A stretch of DNA of 64,000 bases, taken from assembly GCA_910890315.1 (NCBI GenBank), contig CAJVGD010000001.1, positions 2,418,001 to 2,482,000 on the forward strand, given 5' to 3'. Shown here piece by piece: positions 35,082-46,064 of the stretch. The notes beneath the pieces are model-generated. The model saw only the letters and a list, made by a program, of their open reading frames with translations. It was not told the origin of the DNA and searched no databases. The stretch is from Serendipita indica DSM 11827 (lineage: Eukaryota > Basidiomycota > Agaricomycetes > Sebacinales > Serendipitaceae). Positions within the stretch are counted from its first letter, which is position 1, and each line of letters opens with the position of its first letter. The position numbers and the translations under genes are program-made.

Positions 35082-35834
35082 ATGGAGACAGAGGGTCCCA
35101 CAAAATATCCAGAATATGATGAATCTGGTCGATTGCTTAATAGTAGGCCCCCTTCGTCGTTAAGGGAAGGGTCGGTATACTCGATGGGTCTTATGATCAC
35201 GACATCTCAGTGCGGCTCTCCGCAAACAAGAAACAGTGACATAAGTTCAAAAGAAGACTGGACACGGCGACCATACTCCGCTCAATATGGGGGAGTGATG
35301 GCGGTCCCTTCAGGCCACCTTCAATCCGACTTATCATCTATACCTGAGGATACAGAAGTGATCCAGATCACACTTTCGGATCGATCTTACGCCTTACTCA
35401 ATCAATCGCAATTGAAAACGAACGTTCTGTTGGACAAGGAAACCTGGGAGCTGATTCGTCACCTTGAATGGTCTGAGCTTCAGAGCTACTTATCCCTCAG
35501 ACCGAATCAACTCAATCAAGGTCTGCACCTGCACCGTAGCTATGATCATCTCCGCGGGCAGTTCACCCTAGCGCAGCTACCGGCTGCCAACGCAATATTC
35601 AAATACATGACGGACCATCCGTTTACACCCATACCGAATGAGTACATTACCCCAGAACTTGCGGAGGTCAATCGCGGTCATGGGCGGTGTTTGATTGACG
35701 AGTGTGCCACACGGACATGGCCAAAACGCGCCGACTACGTCGAGAATCATATTAGGAGTAAGCACTTTGAGAGTCCAGTCTTACCTCTGTATAATTCAGT
35801 ACGCTTCTCTTCTATTGCCAACGTAACGTATTGA
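35082..35834 (+). CDS. Leader-motif protein fused to the CLIG-type finger domain, 250 aa
   Basis: It starts METEGPTKYPEYDESG. The leader motif is MGLMITTSQCGSP at about 35-48. The middle has TNVLLDKETWELIRHLEWSE. The C-terminal part is the domain shared with the 43-47 and 55-59 kb genes: AIFKYMTDHPFTPIPNEYIT, ELAEVNRGHGRCLIDEC, ENHIRSKHFE, so the Cys pair and both His are kept. After KHFE the sequence departs from the family, and the frame ends at 35834. A possible intron (gtacgcttct ... ctgattag) leads to a weak copy of the next finger (REIDLKIYFQTHG) that lacks proper ligands. So finger 1 is intact and the later fingers have decayed. Confidence 0.65.
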   Translation: METEGPTKYPEYDESGRLLNSRPPSSLREGSVYSMGLMITTSQCGSPQTRNSDISSKEDWTRRPYSAQYGGVMAVPSGHLQSDLSSIPEDTEVIQITLSDRSYALLNQSQLKTNVLLDKETWELIRHLEWSELQSYLSLRPNQLNQGLHLHRSYDHLRGQFTLAQLPAANAIFKYMTDHPFTPIPNEYITPELAEVNRGHGRCLIDECATRTWPKRADYVENHIRSKHFESPVLPLYNSVRFSSIANVTY

Positions 35835-36656
35835 CGGCTGATTAGCCATACAAGTAAGGGAAATCGACCTCAAGATATATTTTCAAACTCATGGCAGCCG
35901 AGAGGGTTGCCAATGTGTTCAGTCCTATACGCACATTTTGATAGCGTGCGGGACCATCTATACTAGAGCCTGCAGGAGCACGGACGCTTGGCACCGATCA
36001 CATACGGTGCTCGGCCGTTCATTTATTCCTAATTATATCCCACTCTTCGACTCCAATTCGATACACGCAACAACGTATCTATCCTACTGGGATAGTACCG
36101 ATATTTACATAAAGGCTTCAACTCCTCTTGTGACGATCCTCAATTTTGGGACTTTATTTGGCCCCGAATCCTCGCTTTCATCCTCTCGCTTCCATTCTCA
36201 TGACTTATGTTGCTCTGATGGATCTGCTGCCCAAAGGCAACCACTCATACAGATCGCTTGTCTAGATTTCACCTCTGGAGCGCAGTACATCCTGCGGGAG
36301 CGAAGAAATGTTCAACTCGTGCGCCGACCGACGTACTCCGAGTATCCGTTGCTCTATATTCAATTTGCAAATATGTTTTGCTCGGACATATATCTAGTGC
36401 CAATTAAATATCGAGCAGTCTGGGAACGTACCAATTGAGAGTGGATGGAATTCGATGTGTTTGTCAATGGTTTTCTCGATTCATACTACTCGTCAGTGAT
36501 TTCGAGACTTTGGCAAATTTATGATTGGCTGGAAGTGGCGCAGATTAGTCAAACCTCCGGATCGGCTTACCCATCGTTTGTCCGGCATGATGACCGCAAC
36601 TTGGACCCAACTACTTGGTCGCACTCCACCTATATTTTTCTTCGGTCTTCTTTATC
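35835..36656. other. Spacer with finger remnant, then 5' region of the DSBA gene
   Basis: About 35850-35940 still shows a faint second-finger remnant on the plus strand. The open frame 35938-36438 (+) has no recognisable domain. Nothing else is supported. Confidence 0.35.
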
Positions 36657-37541
36657 ATGTCGTTAGCACGCAAAGCGGTCAATGTGGTCGTCACGGCCGA
36701 CTCGATTTGCCCGTAGGTCCCATCCGCCGAGGTTTTACGCCTCTGATGAAGAGCTCTCTTTAGATTCTGTTACCTCGGATACACGAAACTCAACAAGGCT
36801 GTCGCCACTGCAAAAAGCAAGAATCTTCCGTTGGATATTACCGTGCGCTTTGTACCATATCAAGTAAGCCTGGATTCCATTGCTTACCACGTTCTTACCT
36901 TGTCGATATCGACAGTTGGACCCCTCCCTTCCTACGACATACGCCGTTTCCAAACGCGACCATTATCAAAACAAATTTGGCGCCGCGCGTTTCGCGCAAA
37001 TGGAGCCATTCATGCAATCCAGGTTTGCATCAGAGGGCCTCAGCATCACCTACGAGGGGATGCTCCGTCAAACAACTCTCTCGCACCGTCTCATCGCCAA
37101 GGCTTTTCACGTCGGCGGAGAAAGTCTACAGCAGCGCGTCATCGAAGAAGTGTACAAGACGTATTTCAGCCAAGGCAAAGATATCGGCGATGTCGCCGTG
37201 TTGGCTCCTATCGCTGCTCAGACGGGTGTTTTCAAGGATGAAGAACAGGCCAAGGCATGGTTGGAAGGCAGTGAGGGTGTAGAAGAGTACGAGAGAGGGA
37301 TTCTTGAAGCGCAGAATTCGGGGATCAGTGGCGTACCATTCTTCAAGTGTGTCGACAGTTTACTATCCTCACTGTCAAGGACTAACACCCGAACTATAGG
37401 ATTAACGACAAGTGGGCCATCTCCGGTGCGCAGGATACTGAACTTTTTGTTAGCGTATGTATATTCTCCGATAATATGGTGTAGACGTACTCATCTGATT
37501 CTTAGGTATTCGAACGAATCGCAAGCGGCAAGCTCATATAA
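36657..37541 (+). CDS. DSBA-like thioredoxin-fold oxidoreductase, 225 aa, five exons
   Basis: Exons: 36657-36712, 36764-36863, 36916-37346, 37400-37454 and 37506-37541; the frame closes exactly (678 nt). The protein starts MSLARKAVNVVVTADSICPF. The active-site C-x-x-C is CPFC at 18-21, in the normal place after the first beta strand. ITVRFVPYQLDPSLP follows, then the helical insertion of the DSBA/FrnE family, and a cis-Pro loop GISGVPFF at about 188-195 with FKINDKWAISGAQ. Known: this family catalyses thiol-disulfide or glutathione-type reactions; the exact substrate cannot be read. No signal peptide, so probably cytosolic. Both flanking genes are unrelated. The standard CPWC is here CPFC. 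Confidence 0.92.
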
Positions 37542-38017
37542 ATGGCATTGTTTCATCTAGACCAGGGATTAGAGAAGAATTCTACCAATTCCATGCTACT
37601 ATGGATACAGTGAATGACGATTTGTATGACTTAATTATGCTGACGAATCGGTGTCTATAGAGGGGACGTAGGGGCTATCGTGGTGTTTGAGTAAGAACCA
37701 GAGGCTCCTTTGGGGGAGAAAGGAATGCGTCGTCTTTCTTTGCAAGTTGATCCTTGCGCTCTGTTGATGAGGAGCTCAAAATCTCGTCACAGGCAGTCTT
37801 CATGGACGGCGTTGTGCTGGCGACGCTCAGTCTTGATGCATATCCCCGCCTACGGCTTTCTCCAGAGGAAGGGACAGTGGTCGATAAATAAGCCTGAGGT
37901 ATGAGAATGTGGGAGAAGTCGAGAGGGTTGCGTTTGTTTGTATAGGAGAAAGGGTGCGAGCTGTAGACGAGGAACTCGGGGTTCTAGAGTGGGAAGCCGT
38001 CGGTGGGACGGGCATCA
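37542..38017. other. Intergenic between convergent genes
   Basis: 3' flanks of the plus-strand DSBA gene and the minus-strand membrane protein. A frame at 37827-38054 (-) is Ser/Thr/Pro-rich and might be an alternative 3' extension of the membrane-protein gene, but I found no convincing splice. Confidence 0.3.
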
Positions 38018-39388
38018 TCACAGCCGAGGGCGACAGACTGGCGTGGAGATACACCGGTCATAGGGAGTCTCCATCGAAGGTACAGGCTCGAGATAGGCAA
38101 TGTGATATGGCGAAGGTGGTCGCACAAAACTGATTGACGAACTATGATAGTGACCACTGTCGACTCGTGCGTAATCGTATTCGTCGCGATTCTGGAGATT
38201 CCGATTCCATGTATCCCTTTGTCTCTTCTCCTCGGCCCGCTTCCGCCTGTGTGCCTCAATCCCATTGGCAATTCCATCGCGGATCTTGCACCATAGGTAG
38301 TGCAGACAACCGCATAGGATTAAGAAGCCGATACAACATGCAATTGTCACACCGATGATCCCCCCGACAGATAGAAGCGGTGGCGGTTCATCGAGAATTG
38401 GTAACGCCGCAGAAATCGTTCGATTGAGACACGCCAGAAAGGACGTAGGCGTCTGCGTGTATGACAGGTACGCATCAACCTGTGTCTGGATAAATGTAGG
38501 CAGTGGAGTGGATGCGTTCCATCCAAAGTCTACCGTCTCGTTGAGCGGCGGGAAGGTATATGTATTGTTGTATTGGGTTGTGGCAATCGCAAACGACGAG
38601 GAACGATACCACTGGATGACGTTTTCAAAATAGGGTAAACTTGCATTCGCCGTATTGCTCGAGTTGAAAGGAAGAATCGGCCTACTGTCGATGCCACATC
38701 CGTATTCTGTCGTCCGTGAATCTGCGAGTACACTCGCAAGAGCAGTGACACTCTCGATATCTCCAATCATCCAGTACGACTCTTGCGTTCTCGTCGTTGT
38801 GCCGTTTACGGTGACATTGACGCTCGTCAAGTTCCATACACCAGACTTGGCGGCAAGTTCCATGATGACCTGTGGACCGCCAGGTCTTTGCGCATCTATT
38901 GTCGAGTTTCCACCATACTCCTCGCAGTCTCTATGACCCATCCAGTAGATAGGCCAGAAACCAAACGGGAAAGAGTCTCCTCGCCCTCCTCCTCCTCCAG
39001 GGTAGCCGCTGCCATAGGTGCGCGTTCCGGGGACTTGAGCACGTGTCCCTCCGCCCATGCTACGTCCAGCAAAGACTGACGGGGAAGAGAGAGTAAACGG
39101 TTTCCCGCCGCCACCGCCGAAAAAGTTTGCATAACGCCCGTTTGTGTTAATACCGGGCGCACCGACGGCGCGGAATCCTGTATCCCCGCTACCGCCTCTA
39201 CCCATTCCACTACCTCCTCGCGTTGAGGAAGAACCTCGTATTCCCCCACCTCCTCGAACCCCGCCGCCTTTTGCGAGTAGAGTCCGCTTGAGAGCCTTGG
39301 TTCGAGTATGGAAAGTGTTGAGCGTGAGTCCCGAAGCGGCGCCAGCTAGGAGGGCTAGCCAGAAGAAGAAGAATGGTTTTATGTGCAT
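38018..39388 (-). CDS. Secreted/membrane glycine-rich type I protein, 456 aa
   Basis: ATG 39388 (MHIKPFFFFWLALLAGAASG) gives a clear signal peptide. It is the first ATG in frame; the frame extends further up without one. A Gly-rich, partly basic region follows (VRGGGGIRG, FFGGGGGKPF, YPGGGGGRG), then an extracellular domain with many N-glycosylation sequons (NSTI, NLTS, NVTV, NGTT) and Cys residues. A single membrane helix (GGIIGVTIACCIGFLILCGC) is followed by a basic cytoplasmic tail (HRRKRAEEKRQRD) ending CRPRL. I recognise no named family; the layout fits a surface sensor or cell-wall-associated protein. No second exon is needed. Confidence 0.75.
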   Translation of the reverse strand: MHIKPFFFFWLALLAGAASGLTLNTFHTRTKALKRTLLAKGGGVRGGGGIRGSSSTRGGSGMGRGGSGDTGFRAVGAPGINTNGRYANFFGGGGGKPFTLSSPSVFAGRSMGGGTRAQVPGTRTYGSGYPGGGGGRGDSFPFGFWPIYWMGHRDCEEYGGNSTIDAQRPGGPQVIMELAAKSGVWNLTSVNVTVNGTTTRTQESYWMIGDIESVTALASVLADSRTTEYGCGIDSRPILPFNSSNTANASLPYFENVIQWYRSSSFAIATTQYNNTYTFPPLNETVDFGWNASTPLPTFIQTQVDAYLSYTQTPTSFLACLNRTISAALPILDEPPPLLSVGGIIGVTIACCIGFLILCGCLHYLWCKIRDGIANGIEAHRRKRAEEKRQRDTWNRNLQNRDEYDYARVDSGHYHSSSISFVRPPSPYHIAYLEPVPSMETPYDRCISTPVCRPRL

Positions 39389-39542
39389 GTTGAGCAGTCC
39401 CGCTCGTACTAGCGGAGTAATACCACGGATCTTGAGAGGTGATCTAGAGGTATAATATGTGGTCGAGAATGAGCAAGCTGACGAGGAAAATCGAGCGGCG
39501 AGGGTGAGTGAGGATGTTGAGCACGAGGTAGTCCTCACCGAC

Positions 39543-39549
39543 TTTATAC
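39543..39549 (-). promoter_or_regulatory. TATA-like box for the glycine-rich membrane protein
   Basis: The minus strand reads tgtataaagt about 155 nt upstream of the ATG at 39388. This supports the downstream ATG as start, because the open frame above it lies in the expected leader. Confidence 0.4.
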
Positions 39550-40604
39550 AGCCCTTTCAGATTGGTCTAGATGGCTAGGCTCTATTGCTTTGACAGTGGC
39601 GAGTGGCAAGCTGTGTGATGTTTGCACAATGGCCACGGCAGGCTCAGCGAACAAAAGAGTCGGTCGTACAGGGTTTCTTCATGTTCGCCTCACTCTGTCT
39701 CCTTCACATTTAGTGATATTAATCCCTTGCAGCACAAGGCATGTTTACGCGGTTGACAGCTTGTTTTAGGCTAGCCTGACAATCTCGCCAACCATCCAGC
39801 TCAGCATTACACCCGAGCTTCTGCCCACATACACGCGTTTCAGGCCCATCAACATTAAATTTGTCGATCACACGACTCACTTATCCACCGTATGTTCGTT
39901 AGTAACGACCATTGCAACTGGTCAACATACGACCAGAAAAATGGCCATATGACTCTTACTTTTAGCTTCCCAGACTGGACCCTCAATATTCGAACGCTCA
40001 GGAGGCGGCGGAAGCGCTCAGCGACGTCAAACTCCGCCTCAATGCCGCCTGCCCTCAAGCCACCAGCGCATTTTCAGATTCGGCTAGAAGTAGACCAACA
40101 CACAGTTCGTCAGACATGCCAGAGCAGGGCAGTTTTGCAGTGTAGAAAGTGTTCGAGATTCACAGGACCCAAACGGTGTACTATACAAACGCGTCAAAAC
40201 GCCGGGATATGATATGCATGGTCATGGCGTGTTTTTTGAATCGATATATGCGGGGAGTGGGTTGGAAACAGCGCGCCGCACCCCCTCCGAGATGCTGCAT
40301 GGGATTGTTCCTAACCTGCCCAGCAAGCGGTATGAATAAATTGTGGACGAGTAGACAGGTTCGGCTTAAATAAAGAAAATTAACATAGGCAGGTGTCAGT
40401 CTGATTTTCCGAGTCGACCTGCTGGCGGCATAGGGGCTGCAGACAAAGTGCTGGTGCCATTATGGTGCTCTGTGCAAATAAAGGGTCTCTTCCTGACCCC
40501 ACGCAAGGCACGCTCCTCAAGAGCCAGCGGGACGCTGTCCAACAGCCTACCCGACGTCTCACCTTGCTAGTAAACGGTGAGTGTGTAAGTCACCTTGACC
40601 CAGA
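39550..40604. other. Spacer, no supported gene
   Basis: Frames at 39855-40058 (-) and 39892-40212 (+) are short and have no recognisable domain. Probably the 5' region of the membrane-protein gene and the 3' region of the next regulator. Confidence 0.35.
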
Positions 40605-42805
40605 CTAGCTGGACGGCCACTCCCACTTCCCAGGGGTGTGATCCTCAGCGAGGGACCATCCATGCTCGTAGTCAGCCGGTGTCTGTCCCGACCAATGGAG
40701 ACGTGTCGGATCCATATCACCCATGGAGAGACTCGAGGTACGCTGCTGACGTCTGCTGGATTCGGGTGCGTTCACAAATTGGCCGGAAACAAGAGAGCGG
40801 CTCGAGGTCGGCTGACCGGTGAGCTGCTCCAGCCCCAAGGTCCCCGTAAAACCGTATAGCTGATCAGCAGGTTGAAGTTGGTTACTGTGGGACCCCAAAG
40901 AGGTCGAGGCCTGCGACCGATAGGCATATTCAAGAGGGCTGGAAGCGGCCACTGACGAGCATTCTTGTGAAATCGCTGACGAGGCACCATGCGTAGATTC
41001 CAGATAGGACTCGTTGAGCAAGTCTAGAGCCTCGTCAAAACTAGGTGGCTCCCACTGAAAGGGTATATTCCATGCGTCATCTAGGAGGTCCGGGTTGGCG
41101 TTCCCAATGCCACCTAATAGTGGAATTGACTGTATTGAAGGTGGGAGCGTCGAGTACTGCGAGCTATTAGCAAAGGCTCCACCCGCAGATGTAGAGGCGC
41201 TGTAGAGGTTTGGTGCAGGGTGCTCAGATGCATGTTGCTCCGGGTTCAAATTGTACGTGTTACCGGGGTAGCTCTCTGGGAAGGGGTCGAGATACTGATC
41301 AAATGAATCGTCCGCAGGTCGAGAGTACGAGGTCAACTCAGCCTTCTGCGAGTTCGCGGGGAGCTCGACGTGAATCCCAGTACCTCGATTGGGGCTCGAG
41401 AGTGGTTGTTCGATTCGAATCGGTGATGATACATTTGACGGAGCGAATGAGGTTGACCATGGTGAGCCTGGTGATGCCATAACAGAGGAGGGTGATGACA
41501 TGATGTGGTCACACTGAAGGGACAAATCGGGATACTCGGATGCAGACGGGAAGATAGGCGGGTGTCCAGTAGGCGGGGGCGGTGGAGCGAGCAATGGTGG
41601 CCCAGCCGACGACAATGTGGCTACTTGCGCATTTCGAGCCGCTTTCGATCGAGCCGACGTGGCTCGTTGAATCCTTGTGACGGTACGGGGTTTGCTCTGC
41701 GTAGATACGCCGTGCTTCTTCTCGTGTCGCTTCAAATCAAAGCTATGATTGTACACCTTTTCGCTGGAATGGATTCAACACGACGTAGAGAACTGTCAAA
41801 TATAGAAACACGCACCATCCAGGCGACTTGCACTTCCAGGTCATCCCACCTACATGCTTCGACACGACATGCTCCGCCGCACTCTGCACCTCCTTGAACG
41901 GCTTGGGCATCTGGCATCCGTCAAACTGGCAAATGACTGACTCTACACCGCCCTTGGCACCTATGGTCGCACGAATGTTGACCAACATGGGCAAGCGAGC
42001 TTGTTTCCTAATAAAATCTCGCACCCACAGGAGAACCTTGAGATGTGCGACCCACGAGTTGCCGGCATAGAGCCAGACAAGCTTCTGATGGTAGGCGTCG
42101 AGCTTTGCCGCGGTCATGAGGAACCACACGACATCGCGCAGGGTTGGGCGTCGACGGGGTGGTGTGCGGACGACCCGATACCGAGATGGACGGGATGATG
42201 ATTGGACGAGGGCGGATGAGGACGCGGGAGGCTGGGAGTTGGACAGAGGACGTGAGGGGGCGTGGCCGCCCCGACCGCAGAGATTCCGGGATTGAATGTC
42301 AGATGATTCTGCCTCGAGCTTGTAGAGTGCATTTTGGACCAATGGCCGTGCGTAGCCTGAGGGCTGGAACGTGGGCGAAGTTGCTAGTTGGGTTTTGATC
42401 AATTCATTCCGCTTGTCAGGAGTACGCCCTTGAGCGCTCGGTCGCATCCATTGTACTGGAGATGCGTAGCTCTGAAGAGTTATTGATTGGAAGAAATGCT
42501 TTGTTTCCTGTTCTCGTTTGATGGCTGCCGTTGGGTACGGCGCCGCCGCCTTTGCTTGGATTGCAGCTGAGTGGCATCGACAATCATGGTCAAGATTTAC
42601 AGATTAAATAAATGTCAACATCTAGAAAGTACAGGAATCGCTACTGACCTTGTCTACGAGGCCTGCTGTGCGCTACCGGCTGGGGTGCTGGGCTTCGATC
42701 GCCCGCGACTGACAAGGTGCTGGGGCCATTCGCCTGTGGGATGAGATGACGTTTCGACGTAGATTTATTTGCTGCAGACATCGACGAGTTGCTTGGAGAG
42801 GCCAT
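40605..42805 (-). CDS. C2H2-type regulator, 687 aa, three exons
   Basis: Exons on the minus strand: 42649-42805, 41812-42566 and 40605-41756; the frame closes exactly (2064 nt). It starts MASPSNSSMSAANKSTSKRH. A helical region (VVWFLMTAAKLDAYHQKLVW, FIRKQARLPMLVNIRATIG) precedes the fingers ICQFDGCQMPKPFKE...HVVSKHVGGMTWKC and CKSPGWCVYNHSFDLKRHEKKHG. The second intron falls inside the last finger; donor TGC|gtgttt keeps the frame, although gtgcgt just upstream looks stronger. The remainder is Ser/Pro/Gln-rich and disordered. The H-x(4)-H-x(5)-W-K-C spacing links it loosely to the other finger genes here, but it lacks the leader motif. Likely a nuclear regulator; targets unknown. Confidence 0.82.
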
Positions 42806-43110
42806 GCGGCCTGAAGTTGGATGCGGTAGGGACCAAGCTTGCCAGTTGGCTTTGCGCTCATTTGGGTTCTTTTGACCCGCCTTGCGGCGAGGTTGACCGG
42901 AACAAGTATCTTAAATGATAAAATAATGCAGATAAACGCGTAAAACACGCGCAAGTCGCGACCGAAATAAACTATACAGTAATGTATGACAAAGGGGACT
43001 TTCAGCACATGCACAATCAATACCCGCCCGACTCTAGCAGTCTCGTAGGTTATTGGCCTAAGGACAATATATTCTTGAGCGGTGCTTCGAGAAGAATGTT
43101 CCATGTACAT

Positions 43111-44273
43111 CTACTTGCGTGGCCAGGTGATCGTTCGGGGGAGAAGATGACGCGGTTTGGCGGTAATGGTCTTCTTCGATTGGGTCAAGTGACTGTGTAT
43201 CTGCAGTGATTGGTCGCTAATGAGAATGTCGCCACAGGTCGGGCACGCAAACTCGTCGAGCGCGTGAGTCCGCCAGTGGCGGCCGAATCCATCTTGATGA
43301 TGAACATAAGATAATGAGCTGAAATAGAGTCAGAAGGAGGCAGAGTGTACGAGCATGACGCGCCAGAGGCGACATTTGAACGGCGCACTCTTAAAGTGTT
43401 CCTCTCGGATATGCTCACACAGAAGATCAATGCATTGCCATGATCGATCTTTGTCTAATCCATCTTTCGTAATATCGCTTATAGGCGTTAAATGGGCATT
43501 CTTGTAGGCGATGAGTTTATATCCACATTGTCCAATAAGACACTGTCCATACTCTCCGCATATCTCCGCAATCTCCCGTGTAATGAGGGAAAGAGGGAGA
43601 AGTGTATCTGGATTATCGTTGATGAGCCGTTGGATCAGGCGAGCAGCTGGAAGTTGCTCTGGAGTAAACAGGGTGTGCGACGTCGGATGTCCATGGGCCA
43701 GTCGTGGATCGAGGGATAGGGACTCGAAAGCCGCTTCTACTTTTCATAATCCTTGGTACCGACGTCCATGTCCACCTCTAATGAGTTGGGACATGTCAGT
43801 GTCTCTGCGAGGGAAAAGGTGTCTGCATTGGCCCGTTCCTGTGCGTCATAGATTATGTTCATGATATCCAAGGTCGAATTATCCTCTTCTCCGGCTGTCG
43901 GTTCGATTGGGTCCTCTCGTGCATTAGGCCAAACTGCAGGCGTTGGAGAGCCCGGTCTCGAGATATAGGCTATTATACGGTCGTTAGGAGGAAATAAAGT
44001 TATCAAGGAGCGTCTATGGTCGTTGTCGGTAGAGGCAAGGTTGCCCTCTACCCATAAGTCAAGTTGTGCGAGCTCGGGACTCGCAGAAGGTGAAGCTTGC
44101 TGAGAGCTAGTGATGAAAAGGTTTGACGAAACTGAGGAACTGATTGTAGACGTCGTATGGGATTGGGCCCAACTAGCTCGCTTCGAAGACAGCATCTGCT
44201 GGAGCGCACCAAGTCGTGAGGATACAGACGGCGAATGGAGTAACGAGCGTTCTGTACTTGGAGGTTCAGTCAT
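43111..44273 (-). pseudogene. Leader-motif C2H2 gene, copy 1 of 3, one frame break
   Basis: ATG 44273 (MTEPPSTERS) matches the starts of its two sisters. The leader motif is SSNLFITSSQQASPSASPEL, nearly identical in its core to the F-box-like LMITSSQQASP. The frame ends after VGTKDYEK, but one base over (near 43738) the family sequence resumes: VEAAFESLSLDP, LPAARLIQRLINDNPD, EICGEYGQCLIGQCG, CEHIREEHFK, APFKC. The intron 43319-43363 starts with GC instead of GT and splits the Cys codon (TG|C). The last exon (43111-43318) has HWRTHALDEFACPTCGDILI and ends TWPRK. One frameshift only, so recent decay or an assembly error. Confidence 0.65.
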
Positions 44274-44567
44274 TGCTAACCGTCTCTGCGGTAGAACGAG
44301 CACGAAGGGGCCGGGTTCAGGTTGGCGCCACTTGACGCGCCACGAGAAACCGGGCTACTTACACAAGCTATCTATAAGGACACGTTCTACCTAGTACACT
44401 GAATGGTATTATCACTTACCCTGACTTTGTGACAAGGCAAAGGTATTTCTCTGGGGAATTCATGTGCTATTATCATCTGTCAATACAAGAAAAGGCGCAG
44501 AACATAAGTAGGATGTAGCTTTTGGCGTATCTTCGGGTACAATCGTTCCATGTCCATGAGGATTTCG

Positions 44568-45817
44568 TTACTTGCGCGGCCGGGATCCCAATCGGGGGAA
44601 AAGACGAAACAGTTTAGACGTCCTAGTCCCTTTTGAACTATTTGAATGACGGTGAACCCGCAGCGATACATCGCTAATGAGAATGTCGCCACAGGTCGGG
44701 CACGCAAACTCGCCGACCGCATGCGTCCGCCAGTGGCGACTGAGCTCGTCTTGACTCATGTACGACGCTGGACTGGGGAGGTGGTCAGAAAAAGAGAGAG
44801 TATATAGTCCATAACGCACCAGAGGCGGCACCTGAATAGCATTTGTTCAAAGTGTCGATCCCGGATGTGACCACAAAGGATATCAATCCGTCTCCGTGAT
44901 GAATCCTTTACCAATTCCTCGTCCGTGACGTCATTCGTAGATGTCAAACAGGCAATCTTGTACGTGATACGTCCAAGGCCGCACTTTCCGATAAGACACC
45001 ATCCATGTTCTCCGTAAATCTCTGCAATCTCCTTGGTGATGAGAAAAAGAGGTAAAGACGTGTCAGGATTAGCTTGGATGAACCGTTGGATATGGCGAGC
45101 AGCTGGCAGCTGCGTCGGCGTAAACGAGTTTGTCACGAGGGCATCCAGAGAGCGCTTTGTCGTATCGGGGAACCTAAGCCTCCCAATCGTCTTTGTGCGC
45201 CACGTCGGTCCTCGAATCAACCCACTATTCCCGAGCGGCGGTGGCTCGAGCGAAAGGACCTCGAGTACTGGCCTAAACTCTTTGCGATCCTCAGCAGTAA
45301 CGTTCATCTCCGTCTCGAGAGAGTTGGGGCACGTCAGCGTCTCGGTGAGTGAAAGCGCGTCTGTGCTGGCCGGTCTTCGTCTACTATACGCTGTCGCCGA
45401 GGTATCGAGGCGAGACTCGTGGTCCACTTGCTCTTCGTTCCCCGTCGATTCCATGGGGGATTTTAGAGATGGCGAAGACCGATGGATTACTGACCCCGGT
45501 CTCACAGCCCGAATCGTCGTCTGGTCATCAACAGACTGGATAGTTACTAGCGAACACCCCCCAACACTCGCCACGCAAGCAGGCCTGCTTTCTCTGCCCG
45601 AGCATTGGGTCAGCCGACCCGCCAGCTCGGCACTACCAGCTGGCGTACACGGCTGAGAGGTGCCGATATAAATGTCTGGAGAAGGCGATGAACTAACGTT
45701 GGATGTCCTGTTAGAGGGCACTCGACAGAGCCGCCTCAAAGACCAAGACCTCCTGGTTCCCGACGACGTAGACGAGGAGCGGAAGAGTGAACAAGTATTG
45801 CTAGGAAATTCAGCCAT
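44568..45817 (-). CDS. Leader-motif C2H2 protein, copy 2 of 3, 400 aa
   Basis: Exons: 44820-45817 and 44568-44772; the frame closes exactly (1203 nt). It starts MAEFPSNTCSLFRSSSTSSG. The leader motif is diverged (SPDIYIGTSQPCTPAGSAEL). Next come LTETLTCPNSLETEMNV and the domain FTPTQLPAARHIQRFIQANP, LITKEIAEIYGEHGWCLIGKC, then LCGHIRDRHFEQMLFRCRLC. The intron splits the second Cys codon of that finger (TG|T). The second exon gives YMSQDELSRHWRTHAVGEF, then ACPTCGDILISDVSLRVHRH and a basic tail. Three fingers in all: an atypical C-x4-C...H-x4-H plus two classical ones. A DNA-binding role is inferred. Confidence 0.83.
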
Positions 45818-46064
45818 ATTACTGCTGCATGAGCGTGTCCGTTGTTTAAAGAAAGTAGGAGGAAGAAGGCGGAATCAAGACGGATGCCACCGTTTGACGC
45901 GGTACCGAGAATTAAGGGCTCGAGGTGGGGGCCGCCGTCCAAGCAATAGAAAAGTACGTAATCATGATCGATGTTGTACACAAAGTAAAATTAAGGTTGT
46001 CTACTTTAGAATAAGTGTGTCATCCGTCCAATCTAGCAATCCACAAGACGTTACAGGGACTTGA

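Noticed and set aside
28845-36000. A mobile element as the cause of the finger-gene reshuffling
   Set aside because: I saw no transposase, integrase or reverse-transcriptase-like translation and no clear terminal repeats or target-site duplications; introns are retained in the copies, so retrocopying is excluded for the main duplicate.
39389-39538. N-terminal extension of the glycine-rich membrane protein (mitochondrial-like presequence)
   Set aside because: The open frame above ATG 39388 has no ATG of its own, and a TATA-like box lies just above it, so it is more likely leader RNA.
40605-42805. Leader motif in this regulator
   Set aside because: It has GSPWSTSFAPS, which looks like the A-S-P-W-S part, but no LMIT-TSQ core, and it lies in the middle of the protein, not at the N-terminus.
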